From: Kitasatospora sp. NBC_00315
GTDB lineage: Bacteria > Actinomycetota > Actinomycetes > Streptomycetales > Streptomycetaceae
Reading direction: 5' to 3'
Assembly (NCBI RefSeq): GCF_041435095.1
Contig: NZ_CP108025.1
Span: 1,922,001 to 1,986,000, forward strand
Length of the DNA: 64,000 nt
Shown here: positions 28,389 through 37,193 of the stretch, piece by piece
Position numbering within the stretch: position 1 is the stretch's first letter
Layout: each line of letters begins with the position of its first letter
Notes under the pieces: generated by a model
What the model was told of the DNA's origin: nothing
The model's database searches: none
What the model saw: the letters and a program-made list of their open reading frames with translations, nothing else
Position numbers and translations under genes: made by a program

Positions 28389-29123
28389 ATGGCCAAGATC
28401 TCCGCCGAACCGCGCGCCGGCACGCGAAAGGCCCTGTTGCAGTTGACCGGGGTGAGCCGCTCCTACGGCGAGCGGGAGGTGCTGCACCCCGTGAACCTGA
28501 ACCTGGCGCCGGGCGAGTGCGTCGCGCTGCTCGGCCACAACGGCTCCGGGAAGTCGACCCTGCTCAGGGTCGCCGCCGGGCGTGATCTGCCGACCAAGGG
28601 CACGGTCCGCTTCGACGGGATCCCGATGGACGAGAACGATCCCCGGATCCGCGCCCGGGTGGCGGTGGTCGGTGACACCGTCGCCTGCTACCCCGACCTC
28701 ACGGTGCGCGAGCACCTGCTGCTGGTCGCCGTCGCCCACGGCGTCGCGGACGCCAGGGAGTGGGTCGAGCAGGTGCTGACCGACCGGCTGCTCGCCGAGC
28801 GGGCCGACGCGCTGCCGTCGGCTCTCTCCTCCGGCCAGTTGCAGGCCCTGCTGCTGGCCTGCGCGCTGGTCCGGCCGCGTGACCTCCTGCTGCTGGACGA
28901 ACCCGAGCAGCGGCTCGACCCGGACGCCCGCCGCCACCTCGCCGATCTGCTGCGGGCCGAGCTCGCCGACGGCGTGGCGGTCCTGCTCGTCACCCACCAC
29001 ACCGACCTGGCGCTGGAGGTGGCCGACCGGGTGGTGGTGCTGGAGGACGGCGCGATCCTGCGCCAGGGCGCCACCCGGAAGGTGCTGGCTGCCGCCTCCG
29101 CGGGCGTGGCGGGCAACCGATGA
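28389..29123 (+). CDS. ABC transporter ATP-binding protein
   Basis: A 244-residue nucleotide-binding subunit: Walker A GHNGSGKST, signature SSGQLQALLLACAL (LSSGQ instead of LSGGQ), Walker B LLLLDEPEQRLD and the switch His in LLVTHHTD. It overlaps the following membrane protein gene by 4 bases (ATGA), so the two form a transporter at the cell membrane. The substrate is unknown. The pair is of a type common in actinomycete chromosomes outside biosynthetic clusters. Confidence 0.92.
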   Translation: MAKISAEPRAGTRKALLQLTGVSRSYGEREVLHPVNLNLAPGECVALLGHNGSGKSTLLRVAAGRDLPTKGTVRFDGIPMDENDPRIRARVAVVGDTVACYPDLTVREHLLLVAVAHGVADAREWVEQVLTDRLLAERADALPSALSSGQLQALLLACALVRPRDLLLLDEPEQRLDPDARRHLADLLRAELADGVAVLLVTHHTDLALEVADRVVVLEDGAILRQGATRKVLAAASAGVAGNR

Positions 29124-30961
29124 CCGCCGCGGAGCTGCGGACCGGCCCCGGCTCGGAGGAGGAGGCGACCACCGCTCGGCGGGCGGCGGACGCGACGGGG
29201 GCCGAGGACGCGACGGACGACACGGACGGACACGCGTCGGACGACCGGACCGACGACGACCGGAGCGCGGACGACGACCTGAGCGACGACGGTCGGAGCG
29301 CGGACGACTGGAGCGCGGACGACGACTGGACCGACGAGACGCTGGCCCTGCTGCGCACCATGCGCGCCCCGCACCGGCGCAACCGGGCCAAGCAGGTCGG
29401 CTTCGCGGTCTACTGCACCCTGCTGATCCTGGTCATCTGGGGCGGCGTACCGAGCCTCGGGCTCTTCCTGCAGGCCTCGATGGGCGCCGACTACACGGGC
29501 CACGGCGGCGATCTGCTCGCCGCGATGCCCAGCGGGATCGCCGCCCTCGGTCTCGCCACCACGCTGCTCGTGGTCCGCGACGGCCTCTGGCGCGGACCGG
29601 TGGTCCCGCCGCGCGCCGCGACCGACTGGCTGCTCGCCCACCCGGTCCGGGCCCGGCCGGTGCTCCGGCCCTGGTTCTGGCTGTCCTGCGCGCTGGGCGT
29701 CTTCCCCGGCGTGGTGACGGCCGTCGGCGCCATGGTCGCGATGGGGCTGACCCTGCGGGTCGGCCTCCCGGCCGCGCTCGGCTGGTGCCTGGCCGGCGGT
29801 GTCTGCCTGCCGCTGCTGGCCACCTGCGCCGCACTGGTGGTGGAGCGCAGCGACCGTGCCGCCCGGTGGGTGCGGCGTTTCACCCCGTACACCACGGTGC
29901 TGATCCTGCTGCTCGCGGCGCAGAGCGCGCTGGCCGTGGCCGGCCACCGGGTGGGGTTGCTGGAGCGGGTCGAACTGTGGTCGGGCCCGTGGGGCTGGGC
30001 CGGCATCGCCGCGCTGTCTCCGACCCGGGCGGCCGTACCCGGCGGCTGGGTGGCGGCCGCCCTGTTGATCCTGCCGACCGCCGCCGCCCTGGTGCTCGCC
30101 GACCGGGCCTCCGCCACCGTGCCGCTGGCCCGGCTGCGGGAGCGGGCCCGGACCGCGGCCGGCGTGATGGCCGCGCTGAAGACGGTCGAACTACGCAGCG
30201 CGCGCCTCGCGGTGAACAACGCCTCGGGCAGCACCCGGCAGCGTCGGCTGCGGCTCCCGGCGCCCCGCCGGTCCTGGCTGGTCGTGCCCTGGCGGGACAC
30301 GCTGTCGCTGCTCCGCTCCCCCGCCCGGCTGGGCCGCGCGGTGGTCCTCATGGTGCCGGCGCTGCTCTGCGCCGCGCTGGCGCACGGGGCCCGGGGCGGA
30401 CCGTCCTGGCTGGCCACGGCCGTGGCCCTGGTCTTCGGCTATCTCGCCGTCGCCCAACTGCTGGAGCCCGCCCGGATCGAGACCGACGACGTCCGCCGGG
30501 CCTCCTGGTCGCCCTACCCGTTCGCCGCTCTGATGCTGCGCCACGCGATCGTGCCGGCCCTGGCCGGCGTCCTGCTGGCGCTGGCCGGAGCGGCGGCGGT
30601 GGCGGCGGCCGGTGGCGGCGCGGCGATCTGGCTCGCACCCGCCACGGTGCCGGCGCTGGTCGGCGCCGGGCTGGTGAACGCCTGCCGGGGGGTGATCCGC
30701 CAGGATCTGATGATCTCCCCGTCGCAGGGCACCGGGGGCGGGGCCGGGCCGCTGCTGTTCGCCGCCTGGTACGCGGCCGGCCCGGCCGTGGCCGTGGTGG
30801 TCCTGACCCCGATGTTCTCCTCGGCGCTGCGCGCCGACGACGCGACGGCCACCGCCAAGGCGGCCGCGATGGCCGTGGTGGTGGCGATCGTGCTGATGCA
30901 GTGGACGGCGGCCCGGGCGGGCAAACTCACCGGGCGCGCCCGGCCCGGCGCGAACGCCTGA
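29120..30961 (+). CDS. Membrane protein, partner of the ABC ATPase (DUF6297-like)
   Basis: A 613-residue protein with about ten hydrophobic helices from residue 90 on, for example VGFAVYCTLLILVIWGGV and FTPYTTVLILLLAAQSALAV. The N-terminal 75 residues are a very acidic, cytoplasmic repeat of Asp-rich units (positions about 29200-29340), unusual for a permease. Translationally coupled to the ATPase, it is the likely permease subunit. I recognise it only as similar to a domain of unknown function found in actinobacteria. A strong hairpin terminator follows. Confidence 0.75.
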   Translation: MTAAELRTGPGSEEEATTARRAADATGAEDATDDTDGHASDDRTDDDRSADDDLSDDGRSADDWSADDDWTDETLALLRTMRAPHRRNRAKQVGFAVYCTLLILVIWGGVPSLGLFLQASMGADYTGHGGDLLAAMPSGIAALGLATTLLVVRDGLWRGPVVPPRAATDWLLAHPVRARPVLRPWFWLSCALGVFPGVVTAVGAMVAMGLTLRVGLPAALGWCLAGGVCLPLLATCAALVVERSDRAARWVRRFTPYTTVLILLLAAQSALAVAGHRVGLLERVELWSGPWGWAGIAALSPTRAAVPGGWVAAALLILPTAAALVLADRASATVPLARLRERARTAAGVMAALKTVELRSARLAVNNASGSTRQRRLRLPAPRRSWLVVPWRDTLSLLRSPARLGRAVVLMVPALLCAALAHGARGGPSWLATAVALVFGYLAVAQLLEPARIETDDVRRASWSPYPFAALMLRHAIVPALAGVLLALAGAAAVAAAGGGAAIWLAPATVPALVGAGLVNACRGVIRQDLMISPSQGTGGGAGPLLFAAWYAAGPAVAVVVLTPMFSSALRADDATATAKAAAMAVVVAIVLMQWTAARAGKLTGRARPGANA

Positions 30962-30967
30962 CGCGCG

Positions 30968-31004
30968 GGGGCGCCGGACCGGACCGTGTCCGGACCGGCG
31001 CCCC
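30968..31004. terminator. Hairpin terminator after the ABC permease gene
   Basis: GGGGCGCCGGACCGGA and TCCGGACCGGCGCCCC pair in 15 of 16 positions around a 5-base loop, beginning 7 bases past the stop codon. The rest of the spacer to 31325 holds no gene; the promoter of the phospholipase gene is presumably there, but no convincing -35/-10 pair was seen. Confidence 0.7.
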
Positions 31005-31325
31005 GCCCGAACCGTCCGTCCGGTCCGGCGGCCCCGGGAGCCGGTGGCGGCGGGGACGCCGCCCGTTGGCCCGCCCGTTGGCCCGCCCGTAGGTCCGGCC
31101 GTCGAGGTCGCCGCTCGTACCTCCAGCCGCCGGTCAGCGCCCTGCCGGTCGCTGCGGCCGTGCCCCGCGGCCGCCGAAGGCTCCCCGAGATGTACAGACA
31201 GGTTGACGACCGACGCCCGTCATCGCCCGGTCATCCAACGCCCCGCGTCCGGCCATCTCGGCCCCTTAGACATAACGGGTCTGGACCCGGAAGAGGGTCT
31301 GCACCGTGATCGAGGAGCCTCCCCC

Positions 31326-34300
31326 ATGAGTCCGATCCCCGAAGTCTCGCGCCGCACCCTGCTCGGCGGCGTGGCCGCCGCAGCCGTGCTGTCCGCTCTG
31401 CCGTTCAGCGTTCGCGAGGCACTCGCGGCCCCCGCGAAGCCCGGAAAGCTCGCGGACATCGAGCACGTCGTGGTGTTCATGCAGGAGAACCGCGCGTTCG
31501 ACCACTACTTCGGCACCCTCCCCGGGGTGCGCGGGTTCGGCGACCGGGCCGCCGTACGAGGCGTCAACGGGCGCTCGCTGTTCCACCAGCCCGATCCCTC
31601 CCGCCCGGAGGGCCACCTGCTGCCGTTCGCGATGAACGCGGCGCACACCAACGCGTACCAGCAGGGCGCGCCCGCCTTCGGCTTCGTCGACTCGATGAAC
31701 GCCTGGAACGACGGCCTCGCCGACGGCTCGGTGACCCGCCGCTCCTCCGGCTGGCTCGGCCAGGGCTACTACGAGCCGGCCGACATGCCCTTCTACAACG
31801 CGCTGGCCTCGGTGTTCACCACCTGTGACGCCTACCACGCCTCGGTGCAGTGCAACACCAACACCAACCGCGAGCACCTGATGACGGGCACCAGCGGGGG
31901 AACCGTCCGCGACCGGCCGGTCACCGACAACACCGAGATCCCCGGCGGCTACGAGTGGACCACCTACGCCGAGCGGCTGGAGAAGGCCGGGGTCAGCTGG
32001 CGGACCTACCAGGCCCTGGACAACTTCGACGACAACGCACTGGCCTGGTTCGCCGCCTTCCAGCAGGCCCGGCCGGGTGAGGCGCTGTACGAGCGCGGCA
32101 TGAGCGCGGTCGGCGACCCGGCGAGGAAGGGCGACCCGTTCGCGATGGGCGACGCGCTGGTCGAGGCGTTCACCGCCGACGTCCAGGCCGACACCCTGCC
32201 GCAGGTCTCCTTCCTGGTCGCCCCCGCCGCACTCTCCGAGCACGCCGACTACGCGCCGCCGAACGGCGAGCACCTGACGGCCCGGCTGCTCTCCGCGCTC
32301 GCCGCCAGGCCCGAGGTGTGGGCGAAGACCGTCTTCATCCTCAACTACGACGAGCACGGCGGGTTCACGGACCACCTGCTGCCGCCGGTGCCGCCGCTCG
32401 CCGCCGGGCGCGGCGGCTCGACCGTACCGGTGGACGGCGAGGTCGTCGTCCGGGTGAGCAGGGCGGGCAGCACCTACCACCGGGTGGTCGGCCAGGACGG
32501 CCGGTACCGGGTGACGGCGGCCGACGGTTCGCTGTCCTGGTCGGACACCCTGCCGACCGGCGAGACGCTGGTCTCCGGCCCCTACCCGATGGGCCTGGGG
32601 GTGCGCGTCCCGATGGTGGTCGTCTCGCCGTGGACCCGCGGCGGCGTGGTGGACTCCACCGTCTACGACCACACCTCGGTGATCCGCTTCCTGGAGAAGC
32701 GCTTCGGCGTCGAGGAGCCCAACATCAGCCCCTGGCGGCGCGCGGTCACCGGCGATCTCACGGCCGTGTTCGACTTCTCCGGCCAGGACCCGCAGTGGCC
32801 CCGGCTGCCGGACACCAGCGGCAACCGCCAGAAGGTGACCGACACCGGCAAGCTGCCCGCCCCCACCGTGCCCAGCCCGCAGGTCCTCCCGCAGCAGCAG
32901 CGCGGCACCCGCATCGCCCGGCCCACTCCGTACGACCTCAGCGTCAGGCCGCGGCTGAAGGACGGCCTGCTGACGATCGACTTCGTCAACCGGGGCCGCC
33001 AGGGGGCCGTCTTCGCCGTCTACCCCGCGCCGGGCATCGCCCCCCGGCACTACACCGTGGGCGCCAAGGACCGCCTCTCCGACACCTGGACCGTCGGCGC
33101 CGAGGGCTACGACCTGCGGGTGCACGGCCCCAACGGCGCGCTCTGGCACCTGCGCGGCGACTCCGCCGGGCAGTACGAGGCATCGATCTCCGAGGAGCAG
33201 AACGGGCGGGTGCTGGAGGTCGACGTGATCAACCGGACCCGCACCGCGCAGACCTTCCTGGTCGGCGACCTCGCCTACGGCGACGGACTGCGCGAGATCC
33301 GGGTGGGCGCCGGCGACGACCGGACGGTCAACGTCAAGGTCGGCCGTGAGGGCTGGTACGACGTCACGGTGGCGCTCCGCGGGGACCTCCTCTTCCGGCG
33401 ACGGCTGGCCGGACGGTTCCCCGGCGACGAGCAGGGGGTCACCGACCCGGCGATGGGCCTGGCGGATCCGCTGACCGTGGACGTCTCGCTGCAGGCGGCC
33501 TCCAGCACCATCGACGAGGCGGTCCTGCTGCCGGGCCGCGCGGCCAGGGTCAGCGCCCGGTTCGGCGCCACCGCCGCCGTCGCTGCGATCGAGGCCCGGC
33601 CGGTGGTCCCGGCCGGCTGGACGGCCCGGGTCGTCACCGCTCCACCCGCCGCCCTCGCGGCCGGCGCGAGCGCGACCGCCGAGTGGGAGGTGACACCGCC
33701 GGCCACGCTGCCCGACGGCGCCACCCACCGGATCCTGGTGACCGCCCGCGGCCTGGCCGGCGACCGGTTCGCCCTGGCCGACGGCGAGCTGAACGCGCGG
33801 ACCGCCCCGGTGATGACCGGCCACCTGCTCGACGAGGACTTCGAGTCGCTCGCGGGCGCCCTGCAGCCGGTCGGCTCGGTGTCGGGCTGGACCGCGCAGG
33901 CCCCCCGGGGCTGGTCGGTCGTCAACGCGCCGGGCATGCCGCAGGGCACCGCCCGCCTCCAGGGCTGGACCTTCCACACCAAGCGGGCGTGGTCCACCCC
34001 GGCCGGGCAGGACCGCGGGAACTTCACCCGGGGCCTCGGCGTCCTCGCCGTCGCCGACCCGGACGACTGGGACGACACCGGCTCGCCCTCCGCGAAGGGG
34101 AAGTTCGACTCCACCCTGGTCTCGCCCGCCGTGGCGATCCCGGCCGGCACCACCACCCTGTACCTGGCGTTCGACTCGCACTACCGGCAGGAGGCCCCGC
34201 AGAAGGCCGCCGTCACCGCGGTGTTCGACGACGGGACGCAGACCCGCCTGGTGTACTACAGCTCCGACGCCACGGGCAACGACAACGCCGGCAAGGACGT

Positions 34301-34445
34301 CCAGAACAGCTTCGTCACCCGCCCGCTGGCCGTCCCGGCGGGCGCGAGGTCGGTGACGCTGAACTTCCGGATGTACGACGCCGGGAACAACTGGTTCTGG
34401 GCGGTGGACCACATCCGTCTGGACGGGCGGCCCGTCACCGGCTGA
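31326..34445 (+). CDS. Tat-exported phosphocholine-type phospholipase C with extra C-terminal domain
   Basis: A 1039-residue secreted phosphoesterase. The N-terminus has a twin-arginine signal (SRRTLLGGVAAAAVLSALPF, cut near ALAAPAK). The catalytic domain follows, with VVVFMQENRAFDHYFGTL, CNTNTNREHLMTG and ILNYDEHGGFTDH, the metal- and substrate-binding segments of the PlcN/acid-phosphatase-like family. Two bacterial phospholipase C C-terminal beta domains follow (about residues 545-720), which is where typical members end. Here some 300 further residues follow, ending in a jelly-roll-like domain (about 840-1039, DEDFESL to WAVDHIRLDG) that resembles carbohydrate- or surface-binding modules. 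It probably releases phosphate or headgroups from phospholipids outside the cell. Confidence 0.9.
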   Translation: MSPIPEVSRRTLLGGVAAAAVLSALPFSVREALAAPAKPGKLADIEHVVVFMQENRAFDHYFGTLPGVRGFGDRAAVRGVNGRSLFHQPDPSRPEGHLLPFAMNAAHTNAYQQGAPAFGFVDSMNAWNDGLADGSVTRRSSGWLGQGYYEPADMPFYNALASVFTTCDAYHASVQCNTNTNREHLMTGTSGGTVRDRPVTDNTEIPGGYEWTTYAERLEKAGVSWRTYQALDNFDDNALAWFAAFQQARPGEALYERGMSAVGDPARKGDPFAMGDALVEAFTADVQADTLPQVSFLVAPAALSEHADYAPPNGEHLTARLLSALAARPEVWAKTVFILNYDEHGGFTDHLLPPVPPLAAGRGGSTVPVDGEVVVRVSRAGSTYHRVVGQDGRYRVTAADGSLSWSDTLPTGETLVSGPYPMGLGVRVPMVVVSPWTRGGVVDSTVYDHTSVIRFLEKRFGVEEPNISPWRRAVTGDLTAVFDFSGQDPQWPRLPDTSGNRQKVTDTGKLPAPTVPSPQVLPQQQRGTRIARPTPYDLSVRPRLKDGLLTIDFVNRGRQGAVFAVYPAPGIAPRHYTVGAKDRLSDTWTVGAEGYDLRVHGPNGALWHLRGDSAGQYEASISEEQNGRVLEVDVINRTRTAQTFLVGDLAYGDGLREIRVGAGDDRTVNVKVGREGWYDVTVALRGDLLFRRRLAGRFPGDEQGVTDPAMGLADPLTVDVSLQAASSTIDEAVLLPGRAARVSARFGATAAVAAIEARPVVPAGWTARVVTAPPAALAAGASATAEWEVTPPATLPDGATHRILVTARGLAGDRFALADGELNARTAPVMTGHLLDEDFESLAGALQPVGSVSGWTAQAPRGWSVVNAPGMPQGTARLQGWTFHTKRAWSTPAGQDRGNFTRGLGVLAVADPDDWDDTGSPSAKGKFDSTLVSPAVAIPAGTTTLYLAFDSHYRQEAPQKAAVTAVFDDGTQTRLVYYSSDATGNDNAGKDVQNSFVTRPLAVPAGARSVTLNFRMYDAGNNWFWAVDHIRLDGRPVTG

Positions 34446-34470
34446 CCGCCCCGCCCGGCCCGGCCAGGCC

Positions 34471-34511
34471 CGGCCGGGCCCGCGTACCCGTCCGGGGCGC
34501 GGGCCCGGCCG
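34471..34511. terminator. Hairpin terminator after the phospholipase gene
   Basis: GGCCGGGCCCGCG and CGCGGGCCCGGCC (34472-34484 and 34498-34510) are perfect complements, extended by one more pair, around a 13-base loop. It lies 25 bases past the stop codon. Confidence 0.7.
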
Positions 34512-34691
34512 CGTCCCGGTGCCCGCGGCGGCGGCGCGGGGCCGGGAGTGCGCCCGGGAGCGGGGCCGGGCGAAAGGGTCCGTCCGGGTGTACCTCGGCC
34601 GGAACCGGCAGCACGCGACGGCATAGGGTGATCGGATAGTTACTCTGCGAGCACGTCCGACAGGGGACGGCGCGTCTCAGAGGAGCCACGA

Positions 34692-35483
34692 ATGCGGATC
34701 GCGGTATGTCAGAACAAGGGCGGCTCCGGGAAATCGGCCATGGTGGTCAACCTCGCCGCCGCCCTGGCCGAGGCGGGCGAGGAGGTCGACGTCGCGGACG
34801 TGGACCCGCAGGGGAACTCCTCCCGGCGGCTCGCCGCCAGGCCGGGACCGGACCAGATGACCATCAGCGAGGCGATCAAGTGCGACGCCCTGGGCGCCGC
34901 CAGGGACGCCTATGTGCCGTGCGGCTGGGGCGGGCTCTACAGTGCGCGCATCCGCGTCCTGCCCGCCAGGTTCGAGCTGGAGAACCGGATCTCCGAGGCC
35001 GGCACCGTCGGGGCCGTGAAGCGGCTCAAGCGGGCCCTCGCGGGGTGCGACGACCGGCGGACCACCCTCCTCGACTGTCCGCCCTCGCTCGGCCACCTCA
35101 CCCAGCTCGCCCTGGTCGCGGCCGATGTGGTGCTGATCGTGGCCGAGCCCGAGTTCGACGGCATCGAGGGTGCCGTCCGGGTGCTGAACTTCGTCCGGGA
35201 CCACGCCGAGGATCTCAACAACCCGCGCCTGCGGGTGGCCGGCGTCGTCCCGTCCCGGGTGCGGGCCGGTCTCGGCGTGCACGACTTCCAGGTCGCGGGC
35301 CTGGACGACTGCTTCCCCGGCCTGGTGTGGGCGCCGCACATCCGCGAGCGCGCCGTGGTCAAGGCCGCCGCCGACTCCGTGGCGCCGTTGCGCTCGCTGC
35401 GCACCGCACCCGCCCGCGAGGTGGCCGACGACTTCGCCAAGCTGGCCGCGAAGGTCACCCACCTCAAGGAGGCCGCCGCATGA
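34692..35483 (+). CDS. ParA-family (plasmid-type) partition ATPase
   Basis: A 263-residue deviant-Walker ATPase: CQNKGGSGKSAMVVNLA (P-loop with the signature Lys), VADVDPQGNSS, TLLDCPPSLG and LIVAEPEFDG. It dimerises on DNA and positions DNA cargo. It lacks an N-terminal helix-turn-helix, like small plasmid ParAs and Soj. The ATG at 34692 has AGAGGAG 6 bases upstream. It overlaps the next gene by 4 bases. The streptomycete chromosomal parAB lies near the replication origin beside other genes, so this pair may mark integrated plasmid DNA. Confidence 0.9.
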   Translation: MRIAVCQNKGGSGKSAMVVNLAAALAEAGEEVDVADVDPQGNSSRRLAARPGPDQMTISEAIKCDALGAARDAYVPCGWGGLYSARIRVLPARFELENRISEAGTVGAVKRLKRALAGCDDRRTTLLDCPPSLGHLTQLALVAADVVLIVAEPEFDGIEGAVRVLNFVRDHAEDLNNPRLRVAGVVPSRVRAGLGVHDFQVAGLDDCFPGLVWAPHIRERAVVKAAADSVAPLRSLRTAPAREVADDFAKLAAKVTHLKEAAA

Positions 35484-36415
35484 CCGAGCACCCGACCGAG
35501 CGTCCGACCGCCCGACTGACCGACCAGCCGGCCGACCGGCTTACCGAGCGCCCGACCGAGCGCCCCCGGCTCCAGCGCCCCGACAGCGCCGCCAAGCTGG
35601 CCGGTCCCGAGACCCTGCTGATCGGCAACCGCCCGGGCAGCCGACGTGCCGGTACGGGCATCGGCGCCCCGGCCGCCCCCGCCGCCCTCACGCAGTGCAC
35701 GCTGGCCGAGCTGGAGGCCCGGGTCGCCGCCGCGCAGAGTCAGGGTGCCGAGGCCATCCGGCAGGCCGAGGCGCAGTTCGAGGCGGACAAGCGCAGCGCG
35801 CACCAGCGGTTCGCGGCCGACGCCGGGCCCGCCCTGTGGGAGATCCACGACCGCAGGCTCTACCGGGCGAGCCATGCCACCTGGGAGGAGTACCTCGCTG
35901 AGCGGTGGAGCCTCTCGCGCTCCTACGCCCACCGCCTGCTGGAGATGATCCCCGTCCAGGCCGCCCTGTTGCCAAATCCGGTTTTTGGCAACCTGGTGCT
36001 CCGCGAGTCGCAGGCCCGGGTCCTGGTGCCCGTCCTGCGCGAGCGGGGTCCCGAGCAGATGCGGGAGGTGGTCGAGAAGGCGCTCGCCGCCGGCGAGAGG
36101 CCGACCGCCAAGGCGCTGACCGCGGCCCGCGCCGCACTCGGCTACGCACCGGCGGCCGTCTCCCAGTGGTCCGAGGAGGAGCCCTCACCGATCGGCGGGG
36201 AGCCCTCCGTCGACCAGGAGGACAGCCGACTGGCCCTCGGTGATCTCGAACGGCTGGCCGGGGTGCTCCGGGCCGCCCTGCGGGAACTCCCCGACAGCCT
36301 GCCGGCCACCGCCGCACGCGCCTTCCCCGAGGAGACCCGGGCCGCGCTGGCGGACCTGCGCCGGCAGGTGCGCCGAGCGGCCCGGATCATCGGATCGGAT
36401 CTGACACCACCCTGA
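35480..36415 (+). CDS. ParB-like DNA-binding partner of ParA
   Basis: A 311-residue protein. The N-terminal 35 residues repeat TERPT-like units. Residues 70-110 look like a coiled coil. A block reading ALWEIHDRRLYRASHATWEEYL followed by RWSLSRSYAHRLLEMI is a helix-turn-helix type found in plasmid and phage partition proteins, and the C-terminal part is helical and acidic. It lacks the clear ParB CTPase motif (GERRxR), so it may be a distinct centromere-binding partner. It is co-translated with parA through ATGA. Confidence 0.65.
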   Translation: MTEHPTERPTARLTDQPADRLTERPTERPRLQRPDSAAKLAGPETLLIGNRPGSRRAGTGIGAPAAPAALTQCTLAELEARVAAAQSQGAEAIRQAEAQFEADKRSAHQRFAADAGPALWEIHDRRLYRASHATWEEYLAERWSLSRSYAHRLLEMIPVQAALLPNPVFGNLVLRESQARVLVPVLRERGPEQMREVVEKALAAGERPTAKALTAARAALGYAPAAVSQWSEEEPSPIGGEPSVDQEDSRLALGDLERLAGVLRAALRELPDSLPATAARAFPEETRAALADLRRQVRRAARIIGSDLTPP

Positions 36416-36960
36416 CGTCCGCCGTCGCGAGCGCCGGGTGAGCGCCGGGTGGGGGCCGGGGCGAGTGCCCAGCATTCGTCACGGTGCTCACCGGGCGAGC
36501 CGGGCCGCACCCAGGCCCGCTGGACAGGGCGGTAGTCGATCACCTGGACGCCCTCCCGCCGGACGACTCCAGGAGTTCGCTCGACCGCACCGGCGGCCCC
36601 CGGCCACCCGAGCGGGGTGTCTTCGTCCATGGCCGCAGTGTGACCCCCGACCGGGGTCCCGCGCACCGTATTTTCCCGCCGGTGCGACCTCGCCCCCGGA
36701 CGCACCGCGCACTCACCGCGGCCGCACCGCACCCGTCGCGCGGAGCGCTGCCGGACGACGCCGCCGGGCGGCCGGACCGCCGACTCCCGCAGCGCACGGC
36801 GGCAGGTCGTCGAAGGCTTCGTCGAATACCAGTCGATCAGCTGACCTGTCCTCAACTCGGCTCATCCGCGGGGATCCCGGCTCGCCGGTCGACCGGCGGC
36901 GCCGAGCGGCGGCCCGGCTCGGCCGACCACGGCACCGCGCAATTCCGGGCCACCGGAATG
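36416..36960. other. Non-coding spacer, possibly with gene remnants
   Basis: Frames on both strands are open in stretches but low in coding character and without convincing ribosome-binding sites. Codon patterns change several times, which suggests decayed sequence. One short plus-strand tail ending RQVVEGFVEYQSIS then a stop (near 36840) looks like the end of a lost gene. This is weak. Confidence 0.4.
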
Positions 36961-36962
36961 CC

Positions 36963-36991
36963 TTGACGCTCCCTTGCCTGCATGCCAGGAT
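36963..36991 (+). promoter_or_regulatory. Sigma70-type promoter of the NRPS/sulfotransferase operon
   Basis: TTGACG (36963-36968) and CAGGAT (36986-36991) are 17 bases apart, close to the streptomycete housekeeping consensus. Transcription would begin near 36998-37000, giving a leader of about 195 bases to the gene at 37194. Confidence 0.65.
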
Positions 36992-37001
36992 CACCACGCA
37001 T

Positions 37002-37015
37002 TGGGAGCGCTCCCA
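37002..37015. promoter_or_regulatory. Perfect CebR-type operator TGGGAGCGCTCCCA
   Basis: TGGGAGCGCTCCCA is the exact 14-bp palindrome known as the binding site of CebR, the LacI-family cellobiose-responsive repressor of Streptomyces. It lies 10 bases past the -10 element, at the expected transcription start, where a bound repressor would block the promoter. No cellobiose uptake or glucosidase gene is encoded next to it; the only downstream genes on this strand are those of the biosynthetic operon. Another LacI-family regulator with the same specificity is possible. Confidence 0.8.
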
Positions 37016-37193
37016 CACACCTCGGAGCGCACACCGCAGGCGCCCCGACCACCTCGCCGCCGCCGCCGCGCGCCGAGGGTCTCGGCGCGATCTCTCGCTT
37101 CGCACCCCTGAAGTCGGCTGACGCTGCCCGCCGACGTGTTCCGGCCGCACGTGCCGGATCGTCAGGCCGGTGCCCGACTCTACGGATTGAGTG

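Noticed and set aside
36142..36855. A possible minus-strand gene in the spacer after the ParB-like gene
   Set aside because: It overlaps the ParB-like gene on the other strand, resembles no known family and changes character along its length. A short start at about 36629 (MDEDTPLGW) is possible but unsupported.
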